Numbered from the stretch's first letter, positions 1 through 9,483 are shown. The stretch: DNA of 58,200 nt from Bacillus sp. AFS006103 (GCA_002559145.1 NTXX01000011.1:587709-645908), one strand, 5' to 3'. Notes: generated by a model not told the origin, from the letters alone. Numbers and translations: made by a program.

Positions 1-19
1 GAGGTCTAGTTAGTTTTTT

Positions 20-1294
20 TTATAAAGAGATAGAATTTGATTTTGAGATATTATTAGTTTCGGGTACACGAAGGAGGATGACACCTCCAATGATGAAAAG
101 GACAATTAAGCTGAACACTCCGCTGTTCGTATTTCCTGTCATCTGTGCGGTGAATCCAACCAGAAATGGACCTAATATCGCTGCAAATTTATAAAAAATA
201 CTATAGAAGCCAAAGAACTCATTAGCATGTTCCTTTGGAACGAGTTTGGCAAAGTAGGAGCGGCTTAACGCCTGGATACCACCTTGTGAGGATGCTACGA
301 GCATGGCTAAGATCCAAAAGTCTAACGTAGTTTTTAAGAAATAAGCATACGTACAAATGACTATATACACAAAAATTCCAATCAGCAGCATGGTTTTGCC
401 TTTAAACTTATCAGCTAACTTCCCATATAAAATGGCAAACGGTGCTGCTACAACCTGTGTCGCGAACAAAATAATCAGCAGGTTATTAGAAGTGATTCCT
501 AAGTCCGACCCGTAAGCTGTAGACATGGTAATAATCGTATTCACTCCGTCAATGTAAAAGAAATAGGCAATCAAAAATAGAAACAATGGACGGTACAGTT
601 TAATCCTCTTAAAGGTCTCAAACAGTTGTTTAAAACCATTTGAAATCGGATTACGTACCGGATCTTTATAATAAACCTGCTTGACATTTTTTAGCATTGG
701 TATCGTGAATAAGCCCCACCATAAGGCTGTAATCGCAAACGCAGCCTTACTTGCGATTGTAACAGAGAAGGGGAGAATGTTTTGCTGCGATAATATTATC
801 AGGGCAATACTGATGATGAACGGTATAGTACTTCCAATGTAACCCATCGCATAACCTCGTGAAGAGATCTGATTCATTTTATCTTCCGTTGTTACATCGA
901 CAAGAAATGCATCGTAGAAAATATTGGTTCCCCCAAAACCTATAACGGTAATCATGTAACAAATTAATAATAATAGCCATTGATTTGTGGGGACAACCGC
1001 AAGCAGCAAGGTAAAGATAATTCCTAATGCAAAGAAAAAAGTGAAAAACCGTTTCTTAAATCCTTTGAAATCCCCGATACTTCCTAATATTGGGGCACAA
1101 AGGGAAATAAGCAGTGTGGCAAACGAATTTGCATACCCCCAATAAGCGGTCGAAGTGGAGCCTTCAAGTCCAGCCTGATTGGCCGCTGCTTTAAAATACA
1201 ACGGGAAGATGGCTGTTGTGATTAGGATTGAATAAGCAGAGTTAGCCCAATCATAGAATACCCAGCCTTTTTCTTGCTTTGACATCCGACTCAT
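20..1294 (-). CDS. MFS transporter, UMF1 (Atg22-like) family
   Basis: The 424-residue protein has about 12 hydrophobic segments and opens with KGWVFYDWANSAY, the typical start of the UMF1/vacuole-effluxer (Atg22-like) branch of the major facilitator superfamily. Family membership is recognised from this motif and the overall length; the substrate is unknown. The ATG is preceded by AAAGGGGG at 8 bases, which supports the start. It lies 14 bases downstream of the alkaline-phosphatase-type gene on the same strand, so the two probably form a short operon. A role in export of a product of that enzyme is conceivable but is inference only. Confidence 0.85.
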   Translation of the reverse strand: MSRMSKQEKGWVFYDWANSAYSILITTAIFPLYFKAAANQAGLEGSTSTAYWGYANSFATLLISLCAPILGSIGDFKGFKKRFFTFFFALGIIFTLLLAVVPTNQWLLLLICYMITVIGFGGTNIFYDAFLVDVTTEDKMNQISSRGYAMGYIGSTIPFIISIALIILSQQNILPFSVTIASKAAFAITALWWGLFTIPMLKNVKQVYYKDPVRNPISNGFKQLFETFKRIKLYRPLFLFLIAYFFYIDGVNTIITMSTAYGSDLGITSNNLLIILFATQVVAAPFAILYGKLADKFKGKTMLLIGIFVYIVICTYAYFLKTTLDFWILAMLVASSQGGIQALSRSYFAKLVPKEHANEFFGFYSIFYKFAAILGPFLVGFTAQMTGNTNSGVFSLIVLFIIGGVILLRVPETNNISKSNSISL

Positions 1295-1308
1295 AGATTT
1301 TCCCCCTT

Positions 1309-2616
1309 TTAAATTTCCAAGATCTCTTCAATAGCCCTTCCATCTGTCTGGCCTAAATTTACTCCTAGAAGCCTAGCAAAGGTTGGACCTTCATCAATGA
1401 GGCGGATAGAAGGCAGGGTGATAGATTTTATCCCTTTTCCTGCTGCGATAAAAATAGTCCCATAATTTTCTTTCTCGGGTGAATAGCCATGACACGCTAA
1501 CGTGTATTTATGATCAGTGATTACATCCTCCTTGGTGATGGTTTTGATAAATTCCCCCTCAAAGTCTTCTAAAAAGTAAAACCCTTTTTGGGCTTCGACC
1601 ATAAAGGCACATGTTCCATCGGCTCCTCTATTAGCAGCTTGTTCACTGGTGTGTACGCTTTCAATTCCATTTTTAGGATCATCACTTAAAGATTCTAGTA
1701 ATTCTTTTACTTTTTCATATGTTGCTAAATCGTGTGGATCTTTAATGTAAATATATGCAGAGCCATCACAACTTTTACAATAAGCCTTCCAATTAATTAT
1801 TCTCCCTTTTCCATTAGAGGTGATTAGCTTTTGTTCACGGAAAAGAACATTAAGGTTGACTGCTTTAGTTTCATCTAATGCACTATGATCACCTAAGGCC
1901 ACTACAGTGGAGTTTTCGTAGATTCCGCTTTCCTTTAACGCTTCAAGAATTCTGCCGAGACGCAGGTTGTGGCGATGAATGGCTGCGATTGCTTCTTCAG
2001 ATGAAAAGCCGTGATAATGGCGCTGGGTATCTAAATCGGTAAAATGGACCATTAATAAATTCGGTTTCTTTGACTTAATCGTGTCAACAGTTGATTCCAA
2101 GACGAAATTATCCAATTCCGGTTGATTAAGGCCTTTACGAATATGACCGTAACGTTTATTTAGCTCCCACTGAAAGCGGGGACTGCCACTCAGCAGCGAA
2201 ACAAGAATCTGATTATGCCAAGGACGGTTTGCAAAAATTTCGGGCATATTATAGTCAATCTTTGCTTTTGCAGTGACTGGCCATAATAGGGCTGCTGTCG
2301 TCATATTTCCCTTTTTTACTTCGTCATATAAAGTCGTACAACGAATGCGATCTCTATACCAATTCCAATCGGGAGATGCCATGCCCGGCTGCAGAAGAGT
2401 ATTATTGATTACTCCATGTCGGTTTGGATAATTTCCTGTTACGATCGTGGCATGACATGGATAGGTGACTGAAGGATAAATAGATTCGACTTTTTCTACA
2501 TAAGCTCCGTTTTTTAATAGGGTCTGAAAGTGGGGAAGTTCTTTTAAGATGGGAATATCTAAGGATGAAAGGCAATCAAAGGAAATGATAATTAAATGAT
2601 CGGTCAATCGATTCAT
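1309..2616 (-). CDS. alkaline phosphatase superfamily protein (nucleotide pyrophosphatase/phosphodiesterase type)
   Basis: The protein (435 residues) begins with LIIISFDCLSS and contains YPSVTYPCHATIVTG, matching the metal-site Asp and the nucleophile Thr region of type I phosphodiesterase/nucleotide pyrophosphatases. Further metal-ligand motifs are HFTDLDTQRHYHG and LGDHS, plus a late HGYSP. The family hydrolyses phosphodiester or phosphonate bonds using two metal ions; the substrate here is not known. I chose the ATG at 2616 because GGAGG sits 10 bases upstream; an in-frame start 30 bases further out has no ribosome binding site. No signal peptide is visible, so the enzyme is probably cytosolic. 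It is the first gene of the pair with the UMF1 transporter. Confidence 0.82.
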   Translation of the reverse strand: MNRLTDHLIIISFDCLSSLDIPILKELPHFQTLLKNGAYVEKVESIYPSVTYPCHATIVTGNYPNRHGVINNTLLQPGMASPDWNWYRDRIRCTTLYDEVKKGNMTTAALLWPVTAKAKIDYNMPEIFANRPWHNQILVSLLSGSPRFQWELNKRYGHIRKGLNQPELDNFVLESTVDTIKSKKPNLLMVHFTDLDTQRHYHGFSSEEAIAAIHRHNLRLGRILEALKESGIYENSTVVALGDHSALDETKAVNLNVLFREQKLITSNGKGRIINWKAYCKSCDGSAYIYIKDPHDLATYEKVKELLESLSDDPKNGIESVHTSEQAANRGADGTCAFMVEAQKGFYFLEDFEGEFIKTITKEDVITDHKYTLACHGYSPEKENYGTIFIAAGKGIKSITLPSIRLIDEGPTFARLLGVNLGQTDGRAIEEILEI

Positions 2617-2746
2617 GAAATGAATACCTCCGAAAGTATTTGCCAAGTTACTATAATTGTACTACAGGCAGGAGGAAATGGGAGATTTGTTACAGAATAT
2701 TTACAAAATACTTTGAAAGCATAGATTTATCAAAAGGTTTTTCTAG

Positions 2747-2752
2747 TATAAT
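2747..2752 (+). promoter_or_regulatory. probable -10 element of the esterase gene
   Basis: A perfect TATAAT lies 36 bases before the esterase start. No good -35 box is visible at 16-18 bases upstream, so this is a tentative sigma-A promoter. Confidence 0.4.
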
Positions 2753-2787
2753 GATATTAGAAAATTTTGGATAAAGGGGGTATGGAA

Positions 2788-3705
2788 ATGCCAAGTATTC
2801 GAAGTTATTTTTTCGAAAAAGGAATTAAACTATCTGTAAAAAGAGCGCTGAAGAAGGGTCTATCTAATCGGGCGATGGATGAACAGCGGCAGATGCTCGA
2901 CACGGTGGCAAGAAAATTAGGGAAACTCCCGAAAAACTGCAAGGTGGAGAAGCTTCAGATTGAAGGCTTATACGCTGAGTGGATTTCTTCCGAAAACGCT
3001 GTGGAGGACAAAGTAATCCTGTATTTACACGGGGGAGGTTATGCATTTTGTTCAGCTACTACGCATAGACCACTGGCAGCAAGTATTGGGAAAGCGGCTG
3101 GAGTAAAAGTCCTTTTTCCGGAATATCGTATGGCGCCTGAACATCCATTTCCAGCAGCCATTGACGACGCGGTCAATGTGTATCATTGGCTCCTCCGTCA
3201 AGGTTATCAACCTTCTAATATAATTTTTGCCGGTGATTCTGCAGGAGGGGGGCTAAGCGTGGCGGCTGCGTTGGTTTTAAGAGATCAAAATGAACCGCTC
3301 CCGCGTGCGCTTGTTTGCCTCTCTCCATGGGTCGACCTAACAAGCAGTGGGGAAAGCTACCGGAAGAACAACGAAGTGGATCCTTACTTAACGCTGGCAG
3401 GCGTAAAAGACGCTGCACGTATGTATGCAGGGAAAAAGAACCCCCTCGATCATCCGCTCATCTCCCCAGTCTTTGCCGATTTTACTGGTTTACCGCCTTT
3501 ATATATTCAGGCAGGCGATCATGAAATATTGCAAAGTGATGCGGAATTGCTCGCCCACCAAGCACGGAAGGCAGGTGTAAAGGTTTCCTTAAAGGTATGG
3601 GATGGTATGTGGCATGTTTGGCAGATTAGTGGTCCTAGATTACCTGAAGCGAAAAAAGCTATCAGTGAGATGGGTGATTATATAAAGAAGGTCTTCAATA
3701 GTTGA
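2788..3705 (+). CDS. alpha/beta hydrolase, HSL-type esterase/lipase
   Basis: This 305-residue protein carries the hormone-sensitive-lipase signature: the oxyanion-hole motif LYLHGGGYAF, the nucleophile elbow GDSAGGGLS, the segment EYRMAPEHPFPAA, and a C-terminal DGMWHVW containing the likely catalytic His. These define the bacterial HSL/esterase family IV, which hydrolyses short acyl esters. There is no signal peptide, so it should be cytoplasmic. AAAGGGGG ends 7 bases before the ATG at 2788; an upstream TTG and a closer ATG fit this site less well. It is transcribed alone and ends at a strong terminator. Confidence 0.88.
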   Translation: MPSIRSYFFEKGIKLSVKRALKKGLSNRAMDEQRQMLDTVARKLGKLPKNCKVEKLQIEGLYAEWISSENAVEDKVILYLHGGGYAFCSATTHRPLAASIGKAAGVKVLFPEYRMAPEHPFPAAIDDAVNVYHWLLRQGYQPSNIIFAGDSAGGGLSVAAALVLRDQNEPLPRALVCLSPWVDLTSSGESYRKNNEVDPYLTLAGVKDAARMYAGKKNPLDHPLISPVFADFTGLPPLYIQAGDHEILQSDAELLAHQARKAGVKVSLKVWDGMWHVWQISGPRLPEAKKAISEMGDYIKKVFNS

Positions 3706-3712
3706 AAACCAA

Positions 3713-3756
3713 AAACTCCTGCATCGTAACGTTACGTTATGATGCAGGAGTTTTTT
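3713..3756 (+). terminator. rho-independent terminator after the esterase gene
   Basis: A perfect stem pairs AACTCCTGCATC with GATGCAGGAGTT around an inner GTAACG/CGTTAT-rich loop and is followed directly by TTTTTT. Confidence 0.9.
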
Positions 3757-3893
3757 ATGTTCAGCACTATTTACCGCCGTGAACATTATGAACAAAATGG
3801 AAATTAAGTTTTTAATGCTGTTTAAATGAATAATCTATGAATTCCTCTGAATTTTTGTAAAATTAAGAAAATGTTTACAAAGGGGGAAATGAA

Positions 3894-4922
3894 ATGTTTT
3901 CGATCAAAAGAATTTCAGCAGTAATGTGTGCAGGTGCTTTGGCATTAAGTTTGGGGGCTTGCAGCAGTAAGGAAACAGCGAGCTCAGATAAAAAAGCGGA
4001 AGGAACCGGTTATCCAACCAAAGCCATTAGCGTTGTTGCACCATCTGGAGCTGGTGGAGGCTGGGATTTAACGGCTCGCTCGTTTACAAAAGTTCTAGCT
4101 GAAACAAAACTAGTCAAGCAGCCGTTAACAGTTGAGAATAAGCCTGGCGGCGGTGGAGCGGTTTTTATGGCTGAATATGCAACCCAGCAGGTGGAAAATA
4201 ACGACATGCTCTTTGTCAATTCGCCGCCGATTATTATTAACAATTTAAAGAAGGAAGGAAATAGCCCATACGGGTATAAGAATACAACACCATTAGCACA
4301 GCTTACGAAAGACTACGGTGCAATTGTTGTTAAAACTGATTCCAAATTTAAAGATCTAAAATCAGTCCTTGAAGAAGTGAAGAAGGATCCAACGAAGTTA
4401 ACGTTTGCCGGTGGCTCCGCACCAGGCTCGATGGACCACTTAGTTTCCATTCTACCAGCCTTTAAATATGGGGTTGACCCGACCAAAATTAAATATGTCT
4501 CTTATGACGGCGGTGGCGAAGCGATTACAGCCTTACTTGGAGGAAACGCAGATGTCATTGGAACAGATGCATCAAGTGTAAAAGAATTCCTTAAAGCCGG
4601 GAAAGTTCGAGTGCTGGCAATTACCTCATCCGAACGTTTGTCAGGAGATTTTAAAGATGTACCTACTGCCAAGGAACAAGGTGTAGATGCGGAATTTACG
4701 ATTTGGCGTGGTGTATTTGGCCCGGAAAAAATGTCTGCAGAAGCAAAGGCTTATTGGGAAAAAGCCATTGATAAGTTAGTTCAATCACCGGAATGGAAAA
4801 AAGAAGTCGAGACACAGGGCTGGGAATTAGAATATAAAAATGGGGCGGATTTTAAAAAGTTCTTAGCTGATCAGGAAACACAAGTACAACAATTATTAGA
4901 AGCATTAGGAATGCAGAAGTAA
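3894..4922 (+). CDS. tctC: TctC-type tricarboxylate-binding lipoprotein
   Basis: The protein (342 residues) has a lipoprotein signal peptide with the lipobox LGAC (Cys23) and a mature domain with the Bug/TctC fold signature, including PSGAGGGWDLTAR and NKPGGGGAVFMAEYA. It is the extracytoplasmic solute-binding subunit of a tripartite tricarboxylate transporter, anchored to the outer membrane face by lipidation. AAAGGGGG stands 5 bases before the ATG. It is the first gene of a tctC-tctB-tctA operon, with a hairpin and T-run just behind it that probably reduces read-through, as expected for a binding protein needed in excess. The ligand (citrate, another tricarboxylate or a different carboxylate) cannot be read from sequence. 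Confidence 0.9.
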   Translation: MFSIKRISAVMCAGALALSLGACSSKETASSDKKAEGTGYPTKAISVVAPSGAGGGWDLTARSFTKVLAETKLVKQPLTVENKPGGGGAVFMAEYATQQVENNDMLFVNSPPIIINNLKKEGNSPYGYKNTTPLAQLTKDYGAIVVKTDSKFKDLKSVLEEVKKDPTKLTFAGGSAPGSMDHLVSILPAFKYGVDPTKIKYVSYDGGGEAITALLGGNADVIGTDASSVKEFLKAGKVRVLAITSSERLSGDFKDVPTAKEQGVDAEFTIWRGVFGPEKMSAEAKAYWEKAIDKLVQSPEWKKEVETQGWELEYKNGADFKKFLADQETQVQQLLEALGMQK

Positions 4923-4931
4923 GTAATCCAA

Positions 4932-4970
4932 GAGGGAAGGAACGGCTTTCTCCTTCCCTTTTATTTTTTT
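4932..4970 (+). terminator. hairpin/attenuator between tctC and tctB
   Basis: GGGAAGGA pairs with TCCTTCCC around a 9-base loop and is followed by TTTTATTTTTTT. It has full terminator form but lies inside an apparent operon, so partial termination that favours tctC is the likely effect. Confidence 0.7.
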
Positions 4971-4997
4971 GAAAAAGTTGGATGGGGGGACCCTTGG

Positions 4998-5450
4998 ATG
5001 GACATTAAATTTGATCGTATCGCTGCGATATTGTTTCTAGCTGTAGCCGTCTTATTTATTATCGGTAGCAGAAGTATTGCAAGCTCTTCCTATGGAAGTG
5101 TCGTTGGCCCGGATATTTTTCCATTTTTTCTCGGAATATTGTTAGCAATCTTAAGCATTCGATTATTTTATGAAACATTTAATGGAAAAAAGCAGGAAAA
5201 GAAAAACGAAAAATTGCAGTATAAGCCTTTTCTCATCATCCTGATCGCTACATTGGTTTATATTTTAACACTAGAATCTGTTGGCTATGTAATCACCACC
5301 TTTGTATTTCTCTTTGTCTGCTTTCAAACAATGGAACGAGCAAAATGGCTGACCTCACTGATCATCGCCGGCTGTTTTTCAGGAATTGTCTATTTCCTAT
5401 TTGTCGAAGTATTAAAAGGAACACTTCCAGGGTGGCCAATTTGGTTTTAG
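4998..5450 (+). CDS. tctB: TctB-type small membrane subunit
   Basis: The 150-residue protein has four predicted membrane segments and the length and layout of the TctB subunit, including a VVGPDIFPFF segment after the first helix. TctB subunits are poorly conserved, so the call rests on topology plus its place between tctC and tctA. In the tripartite tricarboxylate transporters TctB and TctA form the membrane part that moves substrate with an ion gradient. A G-rich ribosome binding site (GGGGGGA) precedes the ATG. Confidence 0.82.
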   Translation: MDIKFDRIAAILFLAVAVLFIIGSRSIASSSYGSVVGPDIFPFFLGILLAILSIRLFYETFNGKKQEKKNEKLQYKPFLIILIATLVYILTLESVGYVITTFVFLFVCFQTMERAKWLTSLIIAGCFSGIVYFLFVEVLKGTLPGWPIWF

Positions 5451-5463
5451 TTGAAGTAATGAT

Positions 5464-5476
5464 GGTGTCAGGCACT
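5464..5476. repeat. short palindromic repeat, GGTGTCAGGCACY copy 1
   Basis: GGTGTCAGGCACT in the tctB-tctA gap matches five other copies in this window (9484, 21036, 26936, 45145, 48176). The final base departs from the GGTG...CACC symmetry, so it is a slightly degraded copy. Confidence 0.6.
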
Positions 5477-5507
5477 ATGTTTTTTTCGGATGAAAGGGGG
5501 AAATGGT

Positions 5508-7034
5508 TTGAATACTCTTGATTATTTGCTGCACGGTTTCGGTACGGCACTTATTTGGTATAATTTACTTTTTGCTTTTGTTGGAGTTTTGATTGGGACC
5601 GCTGTTGGGGTATTACCTGGGATTGGTCCGATGAGCGGTGTCGCCTTGCTTATTCCTGTTACCGCTTCCATTACGGGAGGGCTTCCTCCGGAGCAAGCGG
5701 CAACTAGTGCCATTATTCTTCTTGCCGGTGTCTACTACGGAGCCATGTATGGGGGTTCAACTACTTCTATTCTATTAAATACGCCTGGAGAGTCTTCGTC
5801 GGTAGTGACAACATTGGATGGGTATCAGATGGCGAAGAAGGGACGAGCAGGGAGTGCATTATCGATTGCAGCGATTGGTTCGTTTGTAGCTGGAATTGTT
5901 ACATTGATCGCGCTTATTGCCTTAGCGAAACCTTTATCAGATCTTGCCCTAAAATTTGGACCTTCTGAATATTTCTCGCTTATGCTTCTAGGACTCGGAG
6001 CTGTAAGTGGGTTGGCTGGAAAGTCTGTTACAAAAGCATTAATTATGACTGTAAGCGGGCTGCTGCTAGCTACGATCGGTATTGATAATGTTTCAGGAAT
6101 CGGCCGTTTTACTTTTGATATTCCCTGGCTTTACCAAGGAATTGAATTCTTGACCATTGCCGTAGGTTTATTTGCCCTAGGTGAGGTATTTAAGACCATC
6201 TTAGAAAAAGATGAAGAAGATACACAGATGGCAAAGATAAATAATTTGCTGCCTTCTAAAGAAGAGTTGAAAGAGTCTGCCGGACCAATTGCCAGAGGGT
6301 CGATTTTAGGATTCTTTATCGGGATTTTACCCGGTGCAGGCGCAACTCTCGCATCCTTTTTCTCTTATATTTTAGAAAAGAAGATTTCCAAAGACTCATC
6401 GAAATTTGGATCAGGAGCAATCGCCGGTGTGGCAGCACCAGAATCTGCGAATAATGCCGCCTCAGGCGGAGCAATGATCCCATTATTAACATTAGGTATC
6501 CCTGGATCAGGTACAACTGCGATCCTAATGGGGGCACTGATGATGTATAACGTGCAGCCAGGTCCGTTATTGTTCGAAGATCATCCCCAGGTTGCGTGGG
6601 GATTGATTGCCAGTATGTTTATTGGAAATATCATGCTGTTAGTTCTCAACCTCCCGCTTGTAAAGGTGTTTGCAAAAATCATTCAGACACCCAAGCAATA
6701 TTTGATTCCAATTATTATTGCCATCTCAATTTTCGGTGTTTATGCGGTTCAAGTATCGGTTAATGATCTGTTACTTCTATTAGGCTGCGGTTTAATTGGC
6801 TATTTTCTAAATAAACATGATTACCCAATCGCCCCATTGGTGTTAGGACTTGTCCTGGGCCCAATGATTGAGAATAACCTGCGCAGGGCCTTAACGATTT
6901 CAAATGGAGATTTTGGACCGTTTTTCACCCGCCCGATTTCTTTAGGTTTCTTAATCATGACCGTTCTTTGGCTAGTTATTCCGGTCATCATGAAGATGAG
7001 AGGAAAAAATGTCATTATAAATGAAGAAGCTTAA
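5508..7034 (+). CDS. tctA: TctA-type large transporter subunit
   Basis: This 508-residue polytopic protein is the channel-forming subunit of the tripartite tricarboxylate transporter. It begins MNTLDYLLHGFGTAL and has the family motifs GVLPGIGPMSG and YYGAMYGGSTTSILLNTPGE, repeated in the second half as GILPGAGATLAS and LTLGIPGSGTTAI. The start is a TTG at 5508: AAAGGGGG ends 7 bases upstream and the protein then begins as TctA proteins do. An ATG 18 bases earlier overlaps the ribosome binding site. It is the third gene of the transporter operon, ahead of a two-component pair that probably controls it. Confidence 0.93.
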   Translation: MNTLDYLLHGFGTALIWYNLLFAFVGVLIGTAVGVLPGIGPMSGVALLIPVTASITGGLPPEQAATSAIILLAGVYYGAMYGGSTTSILLNTPGESSSVVTTLDGYQMAKKGRAGSALSIAAIGSFVAGIVTLIALIALAKPLSDLALKFGPSEYFSLMLLGLGAVSGLAGKSVTKALIMTVSGLLLATIGIDNVSGIGRFTFDIPWLYQGIEFLTIAVGLFALGEVFKTILEKDEEDTQMAKINNLLPSKEELKESAGPIARGSILGFFIGILPGAGATLASFFSYILEKKISKDSSKFGSGAIAGVAAPESANNAASGGAMIPLLTLGIPGSGTTAILMGALMMYNVQPGPLLFEDHPQVAWGLIASMFIGNIMLLVLNLPLVKVFAKIIQTPKQYLIPIIIAISIFGVYAVQVSVNDLLLLLGCGLIGYFLNKHDYPIAPLVLGLVLGPMIENNLRRALTISNGDFGPFFTRPISLGFLIMTVLWLVIPVIMKMRGKNVIINEEA

Positions 7035-7060
7035 ATAATGTAAATTTCAGATTATTACAA

Positions 7061-7089
7061 AAAACTCCTTTTTCTAAGGAGTTTTTTTC
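7061..7089 (+). terminator. terminator after tctA
   Basis: AAAACTCCTT pairs with AAGGAGTTTT and runs into a T-tract. It separates the transporter operon from the regulator pair, though read-through is possible. Confidence 0.85.
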
Positions 7090-7115
7090 TATATGATGTA
7101 AGTAGAGGTGCTTGT

Positions 7116-8741
7116 ATGCGATTACATACGAAATTAATGTTAGGGATCTTTATATTAATCATCCTGATTGGCGGTATTTTTGAAATAACTTTTAAAAATA
7201 TTATGGAATCCAACCTTAAACACGAAAAAGGAACGAAGGCCTTATCTGTGGCACAGTCCATCTCCAATATGCCAGAGATTCAAAAAGCTTTTTCTAGTTC
7301 CGACCCTGCAGCCATTATTCAACCGCTAGCAGAAAAAATAAGAAAACAGGTGGGTGCGGAATTTATTGTTATCGGAAATCGAAACGAAATACGTTATTCC
7401 CATCCAGATCCTAACCGAATAGGACAAAAAATGGTTGGCGGGGATAATGCCCGAGTTTTTAAAGGAGAATCGGTCATCTCTGAATCGATTGGGACTCTTG
7501 GACCATCTCTACGGGGAAAAGCGCCTATTATTAGCGCTGGCAAAATAATTGGTGTCGTTTCAGTAGGGTATCTTCAAACGGATATTGAAAAAGAAGTAGC
7601 AAAGATAAGAAGTAAAATTTTTATCACAACGATGATTATTTTACTAGGGGGATTACTAGCCGCACTATTAATCTCTTTAAATATTAAACGAGCGATTTTC
7701 GGACTGGAACCGAAAGAAATTGCTTGGATGTACCAGGAGAAACATGCCATTTTAGAATCCATCCATGAGGGGATCATCGCCATTGATACGGACGGGCGAA
7801 TTACAGTTGTTAATGAAACCGCGCATAAAATTCTCAGTGTTCCGAGTGACGTGCTGCTCCGTGGCAGAATGATTGATGATGTACTTAAAAATACGCACCT
7901 TTATGAGGTTGTTCGGACGGGGCAAGCGGAGTATGATCGGGAATTGACCATTTCAGACGAGGTATTCCTGGTGAATCGTATACCTATTTTTAATAAAAAG
8001 GAAGAGGTAATTGGGGCGGTTGCCAGCTTCAGAAATAAGTCAGAGCTTTCCAATCTGATGCAGGAATTGTCCCATGTGAAGGCATATGCAGAAGGCTTAC
8101 GCGCTCAGACACATGAATATTCTAACCGATTGTATACACTTCTTGGCTTAATTCAGCTTGGATCCTATAAAGAAGCGATTGATTTCATTTCCAAGGAAGT
8201 GGATGTTACCCAAGGTTTCATAAGCTTCTTAATGAAGGAAATTCCTGACCCGATCATTGCCGGATTTATTTTAGGGAAGGCTAGTTTATCTAGCGAGTTA
8301 AAAATTAATTTTACAATCGACCGCGAGAGCAGCTTTAGCGATGTTCCAGCGGAAATCAGCAGAGATGCGTTAGTGACAATAATCGGTAACCTTGTTAATA
8401 ATGCGTTTGAAGCTGTCAGAGAAAATGAGAAGGAACAAAAGAAAGTTTCTTTGTTTCTAACGGACTTAGGAAAAGACTTGATTATCGAAATTGAGGATAA
8501 CGGGAAAGGTATTGACACGAGCATGGGTGAACAAATTTTTCAAGCTGGCTTTTCGACGAAAAGTCGTCACAGCAATGCCGGAATTGGCTTAAGTCTTGTT
8601 AAGGAATCGATAAGGGTGTTAGGTGGAAATATTACTTTTTCCTCTCAAGAAGGTGAAGGGACAATTTTCACAGTAGCGATACCAAAACACAGGGGGTGTT
8701 TGAATGAAGCGGAACTCGGATATCGAAGTGTTAATAGTTGA
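7116..8741 (+). CDS. sensor histidine kinase, CitA/DcuS family
   Basis: The protein (541 residues) has an N-terminal membrane helix (about 8-28), an extracytoplasmic PDC/CitA-type sensor domain (about 30-170), a second helix (about 172-192), a cytoplasmic PAS domain (about 205-315), and a kinase core. The phospho-acceptor segment is AQTHEYSNRLYTLLGLI with His333, followed by an ATPase domain with NLVNNAFEAV, DNGKGID and GIGLSLV. This is the CitA/DcuS/DctS layout used to sense citrate and other di- and tricarboxylates. Placed directly behind tctCBA, it most likely senses the substrate of that transporter. It overlaps the regulator gene by 38 bases, indicating translational coupling. Confidence 0.9.
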   Translation: MRLHTKLMLGIFILIILIGGIFEITFKNIMESNLKHEKGTKALSVAQSISNMPEIQKAFSSSDPAAIIQPLAEKIRKQVGAEFIVIGNRNEIRYSHPDPNRIGQKMVGGDNARVFKGESVISESIGTLGPSLRGKAPIISAGKIIGVVSVGYLQTDIEKEVAKIRSKIFITTMIILLGGLLAALLISLNIKRAIFGLEPKEIAWMYQEKHAILESIHEGIIAIDTDGRITVVNETAHKILSVPSDVLLRGRMIDDVLKNTHLYEVVRTGQAEYDRELTISDEVFLVNRIPIFNKKEEVIGAVASFRNKSELSNLMQELSHVKAYAEGLRAQTHEYSNRLYTLLGLIQLGSYKEAIDFISKEVDVTQGFISFLMKEIPDPIIAGFILGKASLSSELKINFTIDRESSFSDVPAEISRDALVTIIGNLVNNAFEAVRENEKEQKKVSLFLTDLGKDLIIEIEDNGKGIDTSMGEQIFQAGFSTKSRHSNAGIGLSLVKESIRVLGGNITFSSQEGEGTIFTVAIPKHRGCLNEAELGYRSVNS

Positions 8742-9435
8742 GGATGACTTACGGATTGCAGAAATTCAAAAACGATTCATTGAACAGATTGCTGGTTTTC
8801 AAACAGTCGGAATTGCGGCTAGTTATCTAGAAGCAAAGACTTATCTTGATTTATTACAGCCAGACCTTATTTTGTTGGATGTATATTTTCCAGACATGAA
8901 TGGCATTGATTTGCTTAAGGAAACAAAGCAGCAAAGTAAACAAATGGATGTCATCATGATTACCGCCACAAAAGAAATTGATAAGGTTCAAGAGGCAATC
9001 AGTATTGGTGTATTTGATTATATTATTAAACCGGTCGTTTTTGAGAGATTCAAACAATCGCTGCTGAGGTATCAGGAATTTCATACAAAGCTAGTAGAAT
9101 TGAGGAATGAAAATCTCGATGTCACCCAACAGCAGGTGGACAAGTTGTTGCGAAAAGAAATCGAACGTTCAGTGAGCGACAAACCTTATCTGCCGAAGGG
9201 GATTGATCCGCTTACACTTGAAAAGGTTTTGGAGGTCCTTTCAAAGGTTGATTTCGGGTTAACAGCAGAATGGGTGGCCAAAGAAATAGGCGCCAGCCGA
9301 ACAACAGCCAGAAGATATCTAGAACATCTTATGGCCGAGGAGAAAGTTGCCGCGGATATATCCTATGGAACCGTGGGTCGTCCTGAACGGGTTTATTTAG
9401 TGAAGGGGGATTTAAAACTACATAACCACCTATAA
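8704..9435 (+). CDS. response regulator, CitT/DctR/DpiA family
   Basis: The 243-residue protein has an N-terminal receiver domain with Asp14/Asp15 and phospho-acceptor Asp59 in LILLDVYFPD, and the conserved Lys in IIKPV. The C-terminal part is a helix-turn-helix of the CitT/DpiA type (AEWVAKEIGASRTTARRYLEHL). Regulators of this family are phosphorylated by CitA-like kinases and switch on carboxylate transport genes. It starts inside the kinase gene with AGGGGGTG as ribosome binding site. The likely targets are tctCBA just upstream. The pair is paralogous to the one at 35220-37541. Confidence 0.9.
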   Translation: MKRNSDIEVLIVEDDLRIAEIQKRFIEQIAGFQTVGIAASYLEAKTYLDLLQPDLILLDVYFPDMNGIDLLKETKQQSKQMDVIMITATKEIDKVQEAISIGVFDYIIKPVVFERFKQSLLRYQEFHTKLVELRNENLDVTQQQVDKLLRKEIERSVSDKPYLPKGIDPLTLEKVLEVLSKVDFGLTAEWVAKEIGASRTTARRYLEHLMAEEKVAADISYGTVGRPERVYLVKGDLKLHNHL

Positions 9436-9475
9436 AGAAGAAGGCTCTAAGTAAACTGAGCCTTCTTCTTTATTT
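9434..9475 (+). terminator. terminator after the response regulator
   Basis: AAAGAAGAAGGCTC pairs with GAGCCTTCTTCTTT and ends in T/A-rich sequence. It starts at the stop codon. Confidence 0.85.
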
Positions 9476-9483
9476 AGGAAGGC

